A DNA stretch of 64,000 bases from Dicyema japonicum (lineage: Eukaryota > Dicyemida > Rhombozoa > Dicyemidae). The notes beneath the pieces are model-generated. The model ran no database searches. It saw only the letters and a list, made by a program, of their open reading frames with translations, and had not been told where the DNA came from. Made by a program: the position numbers and the translations under genes. Where the stretch lies: positions 352,137 through 416,136 of the forward strand of contig RDEW01000048.1 in NCBI GenBank assembly GCA_011109175.1. Direction: 5' to 3'. Shown here in pieces: positions 1 through 11,834 of the stretch (positions are counted from its first letter, which is position 1; each line of letters opens with the position of its first letter).

Positions 1-791
1 AATTCAAAACATCGTCTTGATTCCTTTATGAGACAATCATGTTCTCTAAAGTTTTCCTGATTACCAGTAAATGAATGATCCCAACGAATGTGATGTTGCA
101 TAGCCATCACATGTAAGTACTACTTGGAGGGACAATTTTGACCTTCCCATGATCCTGGAGAGATAGTCGCATTTCCAAGCTTTTAATACCCCGCTTACTG
201 TAGATTTTTAATAAATAAAAAGCATATATTCCACTTTCAAAAACAAAATTTAATGTTATTTGACTAATAATGACACAGGTACAATTAATAATATTATTAG
301 TCAACCTTCTATAATTAATAATCATAATACTCCACCCACCTGTCACAGATATGACTAATCCTCTTCACAACCATCTCTTTAGCGTTTTTATGTATCTTCC
401 GGGGAGGTCAACATTTGGAAATAAGATCCTTATTGGATAATGCTTCCTAATTACGATTCACACTTGCACTGGATGGAGGACCTCTATTTTGGCAAGTTCA
501 GTTCTGACTATCTCCAGGCGGTAGAGATGCAAATTGGGATTATCTCGTCGCAAGCAAAATCAATATCGTCCGTGTATATTAATTTTCACTTGTTCTGACT
601 TTAACATCACTTCAACATAAATAAAAAATAAAATGAGTCTCCTTGGAGAATTAATAGTAACCACAAACAAATTTGTTAATAGTTCAAATAGCATCAAATA
701 TTCATGGAAAACTCGTTTATTATTAAATTTTTAATAATATTTTAATTTCATATAATAATTGTTATAAATAAAATTTAAATTTAAACTAAAA
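1..791. other. Upstream non-coding stretch
   Basis: I see no recognisable gene, repeat or RNA here. The sequence is A+T-rich, and the last 130 bases before the NNT start are almost pure A/T. It probably holds the NNT promoter and 5' leader. Confidence 0.4.
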
Positions 792-3700
792 ATGTCTTTG
801 ATAATGAAAACCGCCCTTTCAAGAATATCCCGTCTTCACTTTCGATATCGCAGTACATCTTTACGCCCCCAAGATATTACAGTTGGGGTACCAGCTGAGA
901 CTGAATTAAATGAACTGTATTGCAGTATTATCATTATAGTCGAGTAGCACTCAGTCCACAAGGCGTCTCTGATTTAATAAAAGCCGGATTTAAATTGCAA
1001 ATACAGAAGGGTGCTGGCTTAGGGGCCAATTACACTGACGAAGACTACTCCAGTTCTGGGGCATTGATTGTTACCAGCCCACGTGATGCATTCCAGTCAG
1101 ATGTGGTACTCAAAGTGAGATCATTTATAAGTAATTATTAGGTGAGACCTCCCACTCTTTCAGAAGTGGAGTTGTATAAGACAGGAGGACTATCAGTCTC
1201 ATTTTTGAGTCCATCAGTACACAAATCAACAATAAATGCAATGATGAATAAACACGTGACTGTTATGTCGATGGATATGATCCCTCGAATCAGTCGGGCT
1301 CAGGTTGTGAACTTGATTGACCCAGGCATTCGACGCACTGAGTTCAATGGCCAACATTGCTGGATATAAGGCTGTTTTGGAGGCAGCCAACAAATTCGGG
1401 AGATTTATGCCGGGACAAATGACAGCAGCAGGGAACATATCCCCAGCCCACGTGTTAGTGATTGGTGGGGGAGTGGCTGGACTGTCGGCCATTGGAGCAG
1501 CTAAACGAATGGGTGCTGTGGTGAAGGCATTTGACACTCGTTCGGCTGTGAGAGAACAAGTTGAGAGTTTGGGGGCTCAGTTCTTAGAAGTTAAATTGGG
1601 GGTTAATGAGAGAGTTATTATAATAGGAGGAGGGAGAGGGAAGTGGGGGATATGCTAGGGAAATGTCCCCTGAGTTTATTAAGGCTGAGATGGAATTGTT
1701 TGCCAAGCAGTGCAAGAATGTGGATATATTGATAACCACAGCTCTAATTCCAGGTAAACCAGCACCAAAACTGATAACACGTGCTATGATTAAGTCTATG
1801 AAGGCTGGGTCTGTCGTGGTGGACCTGGCAGCTGAGAATGGTGGTAATATTGAGACAACATTGCCCGGTGAGTGCTACGTGTTCAATAATGTGGTTCATA
1901 TTGGATATACTGATATGCCTAGTCGTCTCCCACGACAGTCATCATCTCTTTATAGTAATAACATCTCCAAATTCTTTCTTTCTCTACGAAGTATTCACAA
2001 GTCATTATTTGTAGACCAAAATGGGGACTTTGAGGTTGATTTGACCAATGAAGTGACACGTGGAGCAACAGTTGTGCAATCTGTATGACTAATTCATCAC
2101 TATAGGGCAAAATACTACCACCAGTTCCCCCAAAAGTGGTAAAACCATCGCCAAAGAATGTGAAAGAGCAGATTGTAGAGGAACCAAACTACTTGCGGAA
2201 GGCGTTAGTAAATTACTCTGCCCAGTCAGCTGTTCTGAGTAGTCTAATTGGTTAAAATATAAAATAAATGCTTAGGTTTGGGGGTTGTTGCTCCCTCAGC
2301 CTCATTTGCACAGATGTTGTCGACATTCTCATTGGGAGGAGTAGTTGGATACTACACAGTCTGGGGAGTTAGTCCATCTCTACATTCTCCCCTAATATCC
2401 GTGACTAATGCAGTGTCAGGAGTGACTGCTGTAGGTGGAATGCTGTTGATGGGTGGGGGATATCTCCCATGTACGTTACCACAGTCGTTGGGAACAGCTG
2501 CTGTGTTTATATCAGCAATCAACATTGGAGGAGGATTTGTTGTCACCAAGAGAATGCTTGAAATGTTCAAAGGACGTGACAACTACAGTTATATGACTGG
2601 TCTGCCTCTTTTGACTCTTCTTGGGGGATACTCTGCCTCCAAGCTGTTGTTGGATGTCCCATACTTGGATAGTGTTGGCTACCTCTGTGCCTCACTTTGT
2701 TGTATTGGTGCTGTCAGTGGATTGGCCTCACAGAAAACAGCACAAATTGGTAATTCACTGGGAATTGTTGGGGTTACTACAAGTCTGGGGATTACTTTGG
2801 GGGTCATTCAACCTCATCTTCCATTACTATCACAAATACTTACGACTACTGCATTGGGTAGACCACGTGGATTATTATAGGGACTGCTGTCGGAATGAGA
2901 ATAGCAAAAAGACTGGAAGTGACCCAATTACCACAAACAGTTGCACTCTTCCATAGGTGAGACTCCTATTCATTCTAGTTTGGTTGGGGCTGCTGCTGTG
3001 CTCACATGTGCTGCTAGTTTTATGGACACTCATGATGGTGATCTTTTAGTCAAGACATTCCAACATTTGGGCACGTGTATTGGATCTATCACATTCACTG
3101 GTTCTTTGATTGCCTTTGGCAAACTGCAAGGTTATCTGTTGTTGTGATGTTAGGATTCATTTCTGGTGCCCCATTTTTGTTGCCATACAGAAATACTATT
3201 AATATGACACTACTGCTGTCTGCTTTGGCCACATATGGGGGATTCATGGCTACTGATTCATTGGAGATTGGACTATCCATGATTGGACTGGGAGGACTAC
3301 TGACTGGCATATTAGGGGTAACACTGACATCCGCCATTGGAGGAGCTGACATGCCTGTTGTGATAACTGTCCTTAACAGTTACTCTGGGTGGGCCCTCTG
3401 TGCTGAGGGATTCATGCTCAACAACCCATTAATGACTGTTGTGGGGTCGTTGATTGGTTCATCAGGAGCTATTTTATCCTACATCATGTGTAAGGTAGAA
3501 TTGTACGACTCAGCAGGCAATGAACCGGTCCCTTCCAAATGTGGTACTTGGAGGATATGGGGTCACCAGTAAGACATCTAACACATCATAACGGGCACTC
3601 ATAAGGAAATTGATATTTCATCAATGGCTGATCTAATAACAGGACAATGTAATAACATCATAATTGTCCCCGGCTATGGACTATGTGCTGCTAAGGCTCA

Positions 3701-4157
3701 GTACCCCATTGCTGAGATGACTAAAATTCTCAGAGATAAATACAACAAGAATGTCTGCTTTGGCATTCATCCTGTTGCTGGTAACTTTATAACCAACATG
3801 CTAGGTCGTATGCCTGGACAACTAAACGTTCTTTTAGCTGAGGCAGGTGTTCCCTACGACATTGTGTTGGAGATGGACGAGGTTAACCCAAAAATATCAG
3901 AGTTTGATCTGGCAGTGGTGATTGGGGCTAACGACACGGTGAATTCCGCTGCGGAAGATGATCCCGAGTCTGTGATAGCGGGAATGAGTGTAATCAGAGT
4001 ATGGAAGGCCAACCACGTAGTAATACTTAAACGATCGCTGGGGGTTGGGTATGCTGCAGTAGACAACCCAGTCTTCTTTAATGATAACACCTCTATGCTA
4101 TTGGGAGACGCAAAGGCAACATGTGACGCACTACTGTCTAAGATTACTGATAAATAA
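792..4157 (+). CDS. NNT: NAD(P) transhydrogenase, mitochondrial
   Basis: Proton-translocating transhydrogenase of the inner mitochondrial membrane: it passes hydride from NADH to NADP+ using the proton gradient. The first ATG opens a short Arg/Ser-rich stretch that suits a mitochondrial presequence. The order is the animal one: NAD-binding domain I ([25 protein letters not shown]), many hydrophobic helices, then NADP-binding domain III ([41 protein letters not shown]). Twelve introns are inferred: 917-939, 1115-1141, 1304-1325, 1602-1626, 2083-2105, 2251-2275, 2858-2880, 2957-2978, 3131-3153, 3495-3516, 3569-3591, 3781-3804 (22-27 nt). Splicing gives 1027 codons plus stop, close to the usual length of about 1086. 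Intron 3569-3591 has a GTAAG donor and CTAAC branch-like motif but ends in AA. Intron 3781-3804 is 24 nt without a stop, so unspliced RNA would also be readable. The gene converges on RNASEH1, 87 bp away. Confidence 0.96.
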
Positions 4158-4244
4158 TAACAAATTAACAAATAATGTTTCTTTCAATGAGTGACTGGTA
4201 CCACTTATCCTTGTCTGTTATCCCACATGGGTTGTATTCTTACG

Positions 4245-4922
4245 TTAATATAATAATTTACCTTTTGCTGTTAAGGCACCACGTCGGGCGTACAGGTCTG
4301 CAGTCTCGTTTCCTTTTATGCCATTGTGGGCAACCACGTGCTTCCATTTAATGTCCACTGTCTTTATAACTTGACTGAGGAATGTGATGAGGTCCTTGTT
4401 ACGGACATCAGATCCAGCAGAATTGATCCATCCATTAGTCTTCCACGTGTGAATCCAATTAGTAACGGAAGAGATGACATATTTACTATCAGTTATTAAC
4501 AGAATCGGTCCCAGTAGTTTTCTTCTTGCAATTTCTACGGCCAAACAAGCAGCTTCTATTTCCGCCTGGTTGTTTGTGTTAAAATTGGAGGGACCACTGA
4601 AGCTGAGTGAGTCATCGTGTGGGAAATAAACCCCAATCCCAGAGTCACTCTTAACAGCACCATTATTGAGGGAAGATCCGTCGACGTAAATATGAATTCT
4701 GTTAGGGAATTGGTCCCTGGTTTGTTTGGTGAACTGTTCATCAGTTATTCCAGGTTTGCACGTGGTATTAGCTGTATCATTATGCATGAATCTTTTTGCA
4801 GATTCTAGATCCTTAAATCTTTTGAAGGACGCATTTGAGTAGTTCTTAACATTAGCTTGACAAATAGCCCACGTGGAATATATTCCTGGTTTACGTCCAG
4901 TTCGTACAGCATAGTAAGGCAT
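4245..4922 (-). CDS. RNASEH1: Ribonuclease H1
   Basis: Endonuclease that cuts the RNA strand of RNA-DNA hybrids in nucleus and mitochondria. The 225-residue protein starts with the hybrid-binding domain (about residues 3-47, YAVRTGRKPGIYSTW). After a short linker comes the RNase H fold, with the four expected acidic residues: D81 (YVDGSS), E121 (NNQAEIEA), D145 (ITDSKYV) and D209 (NETADLYA). H199 (VVAHNG) sits where the flexible catalytic histidine lies. It is slightly shorter than the human protein because the linker is short. No obvious mitochondrial presequence is visible. Unlike every other sizeable host gene here it has no intron, so it may descend from a processed copy, but that is inference. 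Confidence 0.95.
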   Translation of the reverse strand: MPYYAVRTGRKPGIYSTWAICQANVKNYSNASFKRFKDLESAKRFMHNDTANTTCKPGITDEQFTKQTRDQFPNRIHIYVDGSSLNNGAVKSDSGIGVYFPHDDSLSFSGPSNFNTNNQAEIEAACLAVEIARRKLLGPILLITDSKYVISSVTNWIHTWKTNGWINSAGSDVRNKDLITFLSQVIKTVDIKWKHVVAHNGIKGNETADLYARRGALTAKGKLLY

Positions 4923-6140
4923 TAATAATAGCCGGGAAATAATTAATAAATGATAACGTAAAGCTAATATTTTAAGTTTAAATTAATAATAATTAATTAT
5001 ACACTTAATTAAAAAATATTTAGTATTATGGACGGGGATAATTATATTTGTTCCGAATCTATTACATCTGATGATTTTTCTTCCTGTAGTACTTCCATCA
5101 TATTTGTATATTCCATCGACTTCTCTATGCTTAGTAAGTACCTTTTCAATTGAACATATTATTCTATGCCGAGATTTCAATGCCCTGCTCCTACGTGTTT
5201 ATACGATCTAGGTATGCCTGAACTCGGCGGCTACCATTAGGATGTGTTCCCAAAGGCGATGATAGAATATTCTGCATATGACAGGATTAGTGTGTTGGGA
5301 TTGTATATCTGAAGATTTCCTAAAGTAATAAATTAAACAACATCAAAGAAATCGGGGAGCCTTATGAGACTCCATTGGTAGTAATTACGATCTGTTATTT
5401 CCAAAGAATATTCTCTGACGACGTCCAGACAGGAAATTTTCTATTCATAAATCTTTTGTATTAGTCATCGAGACAGACGAACATGGATCTAAACTATCCC
5501 AGTACGCATATGTGACCTTAAACAGTCAATATTAAATTAAGATAAAGTTTACAAGTGCTTAGTGGTAGATCTTCACATTAGATCACTATGTTGGAAAGAT
5601 CGCCCAAGTTAGGGATAATCGTCATAGAAACCGATTATTGATCAAAAACACCAAGAATTAATTTGAGTGTAATCAGACATTATGAGAAGGGGTCATTCTT
5701 GGATTTTCTGAGTTTTAGAGAAGGGATAATAACTGAATTCTCATAAATGTTAGGGAGGGTTTGTATATTCACCGAGTAGTTGTATATGTGTGTCAGCGTT
5801 TCAGATGACTTGAAGACAATCCATCGGAACCACAAGTACGGGAGTTCCATATGGAGCTGATGATCTTCCACAATTGTTCAGCAAAGAAAAATAGCGTGTT
5901 AAGGTTCGGTCAGAATAAGCAAGTGTCGATTCTGAATACTTTGGGTGATTTTGTAACTTACATTAATTTATCTGTTAGCAAGTTTATCTATTCTGTATTG
6001 GAGAAGTTGCACCATCCTCATCTTCAAGAAGTGTCTGATCCGTTTAAGAATCTTCCAGGAGTTGACTCTTGTGATTAGGCATTTAATTATGCGACTCCAT
6101 TTTGTTTATTTTGTAGTCAAAGAAAATTTAGTTATGACAT
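4923..6140. other. Non-coding stretch with a small LINE relic
   Basis: Mostly unrecognised A+T-rich sequence. On the minus strand at 5680-5850 a short reading (TLTHIYNYSVNIQTLPNIY) matches the segment between the linker and the first RT motifs of the LINEs elsewhere in the window (compare 61100-61190 and 62770-62830). It is a degraded fragment. Nothing else stands out. Confidence 0.45.
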
Positions 6141-6225
6141 AATTATATTTATTTGAAATTAAAAATCACCTACAAATAAACGGGAATAAGTGGCTGTCAG
6201 GTGATCCCGCATCCTTATGCAGTCG
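6140..6225 (-). mobile_element. LINE 3' terminus (relic)
   Basis: On the minus strand a GATCACC arm near 6206 is followed by GGTGATTT near 6165 and then A/T-rich tail sequence. This is the same arrangement as the hairpin that ends the ORF2 of other LINEs in this window. No coding part of this copy is intact. Confidence 0.35.
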
Positions 6226-6450
6226 AAGAAATGATGTTGCTGATATGCTTTCTAAATTTCATAAGGGGTCGTATGTGATCCCAGTATTTTGACAGAGTTC
6301 GTGGAGGGAATTGACATTCAATTAAGGGTAAAAAAGGTGCCAAATTTGTTAGTCTTCCATTTGAAGTAAAAACCGTTGTGGTAGACTTTTCAGGAATTGT
6401 GTGTAACAGGTTCCTCATAAGCCAACAGCTCAGGTTGTCCAATCAATCTT
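6221..6450 (+). repeat. Dispersed repeat, copy 1 (RNase H-like tail)
   Basis: About 225 bp match 26225-26455 with scattered substitutions. Both copies read NDVADMLSKFHKG on the plus strand, which resembles the end of the RNase H domain of LTR or DIRS retroelements (pattern NxxADxLS). No complete element is visible around either copy. Confidence 0.6.
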
Positions 6451-6529
6451 GTAAGCGGTTTCCGTGTAAATACATTAATCTCTTGTTTCCAAGATTTAAT
6501 AAGCGAGGATCAAAGTGATGTTGTTTCTA

Positions 6530-6978
6530 TAGGAAGGCATACCGCTCATAAAGAGGTTGAAGAAAATGGTGACAGTGGGGATCCCTGTTGGACCCAAATG
6601 TTAAGAATTTAGAGACAGAAAATGTGGAATGTGAAATCACTCTTCCTTATCGTCCATTGAGGAAGTTTGAAAGCCAAATTTTCAAATTGTTTGAAATGTT
6701 AGAGCCATAAATCTTCCTAGTTAGTAATTTCCTCGGAATCGTGTCAAAAGTCTTCTGTACGTTAATGGAACACATAAGGGTCTTTTCATACAGAGGTTTG
6801 CATTGTAGGCCCTCCTTGATGAATTTCGTTACGCATGTAAGTTGATTAGTTGCTGAGTGACCCTTCTTAAAACCATGTTGGCAGGATACGTCCGAAAGGT
6901 AAGGTTTAATCTGACCGAGAATGAGTTTTTCTAGAATTTGTGGTAAAGGTATAATAGAAATGTCTAGTATTTCCTTTA
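6530..6978 (-). mobile_element. Degenerate LINE reverse transcriptase fragment
   Basis: Minus-strand readings give ILEKLILGQIKPYL, CQHGFKKGHSATNQL, INVQKTFDTIPRKLL and LKIWLSNFLNGR, in the same order as the RT fingers/palm of the better preserved copy at 61050-62360. A frame-shifted remnant of the QGSPLSP motif follows near 6590. The YADD box is missing. Dead copy. Confidence 0.85.
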
Positions 6979-7175
6979 TTATTACCCCCGGGATCACTCG
7001 GTCAAAGAAAAAGAAATAAAAGTTCTCAAATAACAGTGACCCCACCCCCTCCGACAAGGAAGAAGACGAGTCCGGCGGGGTCGAGAATCCTGTACAGCTC
7101 TTCTCATTGTTCTTTATAAGGAATTTTGGTTCGACACATAGCTGTCTTTTGTATATGGTAAACAGCGTGACAGAA
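6978..7175 (-). mobile_element. LINE 3' end with internal deletion
   Basis: Shares its sequence with 12486-12610 and 12850-12920: a thumb fragment near 7140-7175 is joined directly to the ORF2 end and 3' tail. Terminal stem arms GGATCACT (6991-6998) and AGTGACCC (7035-7042) are present on the plus strand, followed on the minus strand by a TAATAATAA tail. It abuts the RT fragment at 6530-6978 in the same orientation, so two truncated copies lie head to tail. Confidence 0.8.
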
Positions 7176-7311
7176 GGTAATGGAAATAGTAGACAATTCT
7201 ATTATACCTCATCAAAAAGTATTTCCATTAAAATTATGAGAAAAATTTATAATAAAAGTTACAAATTAATATAAGAAATGAATTTTATATAATAATTAAT
7301 TTAAATATTTC

Positions 7312-8325
7312 ATGGAGCACGATGATTGTGGTGGTTACTTTATAATTATTAGCAAAGATGAAATAAAAGATAATATAAACATTTTGAAGACTCAGTATGA
7401 CAACACTCGAAATAAAACACGAAAAAGAGAATTATTCAAACAAATACAGCAAATAAAGCGAACCAACAAACTTAAAAGTCGACACTCAAAGAACAAATCA
7501 TCGAAGAAGACGCCAATCACAATAGAAAACAGTCGTCCATCAGATCCAACTACAGTCATCTCACAGGATACTGAGGTTGTGTCCTATAAATTAGATAGAC
7601 AAGAGCTGACTTAGACTGTGACGAACTGTCGTCTTACTTTGAGGGGTCAGTAACTCCCAAAGTGATAATAACAACCCAACGTAAAAAAGTGGAGAGAGTG
7701 TCCCCCTTCTGTGAGGAATTGGGTCGACTAATCCCCAACTCGCTTGTATTGGTGAGGAGACGGATGGATATTGGTAATCTGACAGAGCAGGCCATAGCCA
7801 ATGATTTACAGCAATAATAGTGGTTAATCAAGACAGAAAAGTGCCCAGTTAGTGTGTATTTTAATTATTAGACGGAATGATAATATCCCATCTACCAGAG
7901 GGTCCCACAGCCAAGTTCAGACTGTCGGGGGTTAAACTGAGGAGTGGTATAAAGAATAGAGCAAAGATGAGTAGTGGATATCCAGAGATACTGTTATCTA
8001 ACTTTACAACACGATTGGGGACTAGTATAGCACGTGTGTTGGGTGCTGTGTTTAACCAATCTCCTGATTTCCGTAAGCGTAGAGTGGTGACTTGGAGGAA
8101 TCAGAGGGATTTTATATTCTTTAGACAGCACAGGTGGTTGTGTGTTGTGATTGTAGATATATGTTTGTTAGTAAAGACAGAGTGGCCTTACAGGAAGTGG
8201 GACCTCAGTTTACCTTAAAACTATGTTCATTACAGAAGGGTGTGTTTGGTGACCCTAAGGAATATATTTGGATATATAAAAGACATGAAATGGAGACTGC
8301 ACATAGAAAACGATTTTATTTGTAA
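7312..8325 (+). CDS. RPF1: Ribosome production factor 1 (Brix domain)
   Basis: Nucleolar protein needed for 60S ribosomal subunit maturation. A basic Lys/Arg/Gln-rich N-terminus (about residues 10-75) precedes the Brix domain, which shows the family landmarks: [63 protein letters not shown] and the C-terminal [12 protein letters not shown]. Introns: 7576-7598, 7848-7871, 8134-8156 (23-24 nt). One base is missing near 7804-7808 (after ANDF), breaking the frame; adding it gives 314 residues, in line with other RPF1 proteins once the shorter N-terminus is considered. I treat the break as a probable assembly error in a T run, since both flanks are well conserved. The neighbouring DNA on both sides is transposon debris. 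Confidence 0.92.
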
Positions 8326-10370
8326 TATGTACATGATTTATATGTTTTGTAACGGTGATTGTCTTTTAGGTAATTTAATTGTCACATCCTATAGACGTGT
8401 CCATTATTTATATATACACCCCACAAAACATAACATTTTTATTCAATAGTTTGGGGATTATTAAAATTCTTGATTCTTTTGCAGTTTTATCCCCTCTAGC
8501 TTCAAAGTCTCATCTGAACGTATGTATCATCCATTTTGGTCCTCAGATAAAACTCTCGATCCGTTCCACTACAACACTCATTACTGAATTAATCAGCGCT
8601 TCCTACTCTTCTTCTAGTGCTTCTTCACCTCTTTTACGAAGGGCCAGCTTGATTCCCATCCTCCACGTCTTATCCAGAAGATCGATTATTGTCTCTTTCT
8701 TGGGCGAAAAATATCATCCTCCAGATCTGTAGATGAGAGAGGTGAGAATAATTCCTTCAAAAATAAAGATAAACGTCTCCTTCAAATCGAGTTTCCATAG
8801 ACACAGAAGTGATTGGTAAGCCTTTTTTTCCCATTTTGGCACCTTCAACATAATCCCCTTAAAACAGACACTCAAATAACCCAACATTGCTGATACCACT
8901 CACTCCTACTTTGAGACTTTCTCCAAATAGACAATCTGGGCCCACCTATAGTTTTAACTATATCCATTCCAAGAGCTTATTTCTGCACTTAATAATGGTT
9001 TGTTTCACCTCTTCCTTAGTAATAATAACCATGTCCCAACGTGCTCGTCCAGGATTTTCATACTCTAAAGAGATTTTTCGGGCACCAGATCCTTAGGATC
9101 AATCCCTTGAATTCTCTCGAACTGCTCCCGAAAAGAACATAAATGGAAAAATAATTAGGAACATCGGCTTTAGTGATAACACTACAATTGGACCTTTTCA
9201 AAGTAACAACGTCTGATTTAAATCCAGGAACTACAAGCCTCCGACAAGACTTCCAGAATGTTGGGCTATTGTTACCCAACCTTCCTGTCTCAGTCCTCCA
9301 TTTTTATTGACTTTTTTAAATAAGAAATCTATAATCCTCTGAGTAACTCGTATTCTTCTGTTTAGAAATCCTCGATCCACACAATCCAGACACCTTCTTA
9401 GTTTTGCCTGAATGCGATTTCGTTCTGAAATTTCCAGTTTGATATGGTAGGGACAGAGAAAACAAATTTAGCAAAAATATTTAGATACTCCACCATTGCA
9501 ATCACAATATTTGCGCTTAGTCCACATCACCTTCCAACATAACGTCGATGAAAAACATATCCGTCATGAAAGTCCTGTAATGACTCCAATTGACATAATC
9601 AAATTTCATAAAACCCCCGCAATACAAGGCCGACTTTAAATTAACATACAAGACTTGAAGAATGGTCGCCTCCGATATTTCATCCACATGCGCAATAGGA
9701 GGTGAAGAGACCAGAAAAGGAGTTTATCACAACCAGTGTATAAATAATGATTTGGTTTTTTGGATGTCAAAACCTCGAAGCCAAGAGAGTTAGATCAATG
9801 CCTCAAGCTTCGTCCATCTTTATTTGTTGAATCACACCCAAAAGCACATGTTTAGAATTAAGATCTCCAAGCCAAGTAGATTTCGGGCCACTTCACAAAT
9901 AAGAAAGTTATATAATAAAGCCATTCCTTAAATTATCATGTCCCTATTACAGCACTCAGAACAAATATACATAAACTTTATGATCTCCATTGAATTACAG
10001 AAAACATTTTTAAACAAATAATTATTGATTAAAGTAAAGAGAAAATAATATTAAATAAATTTTTTTTTATACAAAAATTTTTTTTAACAATTAAACAAAT
10101 GTCAGTTGAGGAAGCCTGCTGCGTGGATTGCGAACGAGTTCCCTCGGAGTATAGCTATTCCAATCTTTTGTCTTAGCCATAACCCTTCTCGTTGATCCCT
10201 TTTCTTTCTGGTATTAAATAAATTGTGAAATCAGTTATTCAGTGCATTCGAATGTTATAACTAGGGCAAACATTTTTTAAATTTAAAATTAAAAAATTTA
10301 ACTTTACTCTCAATTTAAACTTGTAAAATATAGATACGATAGAACAATAAAAGACAAATGATTTTAAAAG
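8326..10370. other. Degenerate, possibly LINE-derived DNA
   Basis: No intact gene. Minus-strand readings around 9060-9450 contain RNRIQAKLRRCLD and RVTQRIIDFLF, which look like the region between endonuclease and RT of a LINE, but frames break often. The remainder (8330-8900, 9500-10370) is unrecognised. Several short ORFs are present but none shows a family signature. Confidence 0.3.
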
Positions 10371-10375
10371 ACTAT

Positions 10376-10880
10376 TTATTGAAAATGGACACTACGTAAT
10401 TTTCCAGATTTCGTGTACAAAAGTTTCTGTTTGTCCTCAAAAAACTCAGGAGAGACATTTTTACATTCCATATTAATAATTTTAGTTAGGTCGCTTTCCA
10501 AAATTCTCTTCTCCAAATATTGTTTGACCCCTGTTTCATCTTTCCCAAAATCTATTGCACTAAACGTCGAATATGCGTAAGATAAGAACAACCTGGAGTA
10601 TGAGAATAGTTAGGCGAAATAGCGCATAAGTTCTGTACTATTTTTTTCACTTTTTAATGCATTCTTCGTAAAAGTCCTCAATTAACTCAAAAATGTTAAT
10701 CACGGATTAAATTTTTTGAATAAAAAGATGCAGCCTTCAACCAGTTGCCCAATCTCGTCAATACGACTTTGGGAGGAATTCCAACTTCAGAAACAACAAT
10801 TTCCGCTTTGGTTCTTCCTAATATAAGCTTGTACGCCTTATTCACCGAGCTGCCCCTTCTATTCAAATACTATCGAATTA
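10376..10880 (-). pseudogene. Transposase-like remnant
   Basis: Minus-strand readings VVLTRLGNWLKAASFY, then EDFYEECIKK, and a 71-residue Lys-rich ORF at 10376-10591 resemble, in order, the TRWxxWLxAAxYY part of a hAT-like transposase and what follows it. Stops and frame changes lie between them. Similarity is from memory only. A host gene fragment is the alternative. Confidence 0.3.
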
Positions 10881-10884
10881 TCTA

Positions 10885-11060
10885 CAATCATACAGAAATT
10901 TTGAGCCGATGCCATGTCCAATGAGAAGAGCTGTTCAGGATTCTCGACCCCGCCGGACTCGTTCTCATCTTTGTCGGTCTGGGATCACTTAGTTAGATGA
11001 GAACTTTTATTTCTTTCTCTTTGACCCAGTGATCCTGGGGGGTAATAATAATAATAATAT
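10885..11060 (+). mobile_element. Severely 5'-truncated LINE copy
   Basis: Plus-strand copy of the same 3' end that lies on the minus strand at 12486-12660. It contains the ORF2 end (RSGIT then stop) and a stem GGATCACT (10982-10989) pairing with AGTGATCC (11028-11035). It finishes in a TAA microsatellite at 11042-11060. Only about 170 bp remain, which is typical of aborted target-primed reverse transcription. Confidence 0.85.
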
Positions 11061-11830
11061 CACAACATCTACTTCTGGACAAGATTTTCTGACCTACATG
11101 GGCAACGAAATTGAAAAGATTAGGATATAAATTTTAAAAAATTTTCCCAGCTAGATCATAGATGAATTAAAATAATACCGACTGTCATAAACCTTGCAGC
11201 ATAAGAAATAAAAGATCAATGAACAAAGGCATTTATAATTTATTAAGCGGAATGTCACATTTCAAAAGAGCCTTAGTCACCTTAAAATCCCAGTTTCCAA
11301 CTTCAGATTCATTTAATTTTTGTTGACTAAATGTTGTCAAACGAAAAATCTTTACCAACAGAAATTTTATGTTTCTTGGACGACCTGTGAAGGTTGACAA
11401 AGTGCTTTTTAGAGCACTTCACTGTCGTTAAGCATATTTTACAACATAACTCGTGGTTATTATGTAATTGAAATTCTCTTGGAAATTCGTTAACAAGTGA
11501 TCTCCTTGATTAATGCCGACCTGCCATATCCCCTGGTGTAGTTATGGTGGTGTTTAAGTATAGATAGTGATCTCGCATCCAAGATAGTGCAGTTTACATA
11601 AACGACTACTTTGTCCATGGAAGTAGTGCCATCCAGGTACTGCAGTAGGTTGTCAGTAATTGTGCGGTAAAGTCTCCAGTCTGCGCGTTTGTAGTTGAAT
11701 TGTTCTGGGGACCTCCTCCTAGTTAAAGTTTATCTTCAAAAGAATGTCATTGTGGTCGCTTCTTGAATTGTAAGTGACCAAGTCGATAATGCCTCCAGGC
11801 CGTGAGACCAAATCGTGATGTCTGGAGAAG
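11061..11830. other. Decayed LINE interior
   Basis: Probably the decayed continuation of the minus-strand endonuclease fragment at 11835-12490, judged from short readings such as SRPGGIIDLVTYNSRSDH near 11720-11800. Below about 11600 no motif is recognisable. Confidence 0.35.
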
Positions 11831-11834
11831 TTAA

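Noticed and set aside
792-4157. NNT as several separate small genes or a pseudogene with many stops
   Set aside because: Removing twelve 22-27 nt GT-bounded segments yields one continuous 1027-residue protein with conserved order and length.
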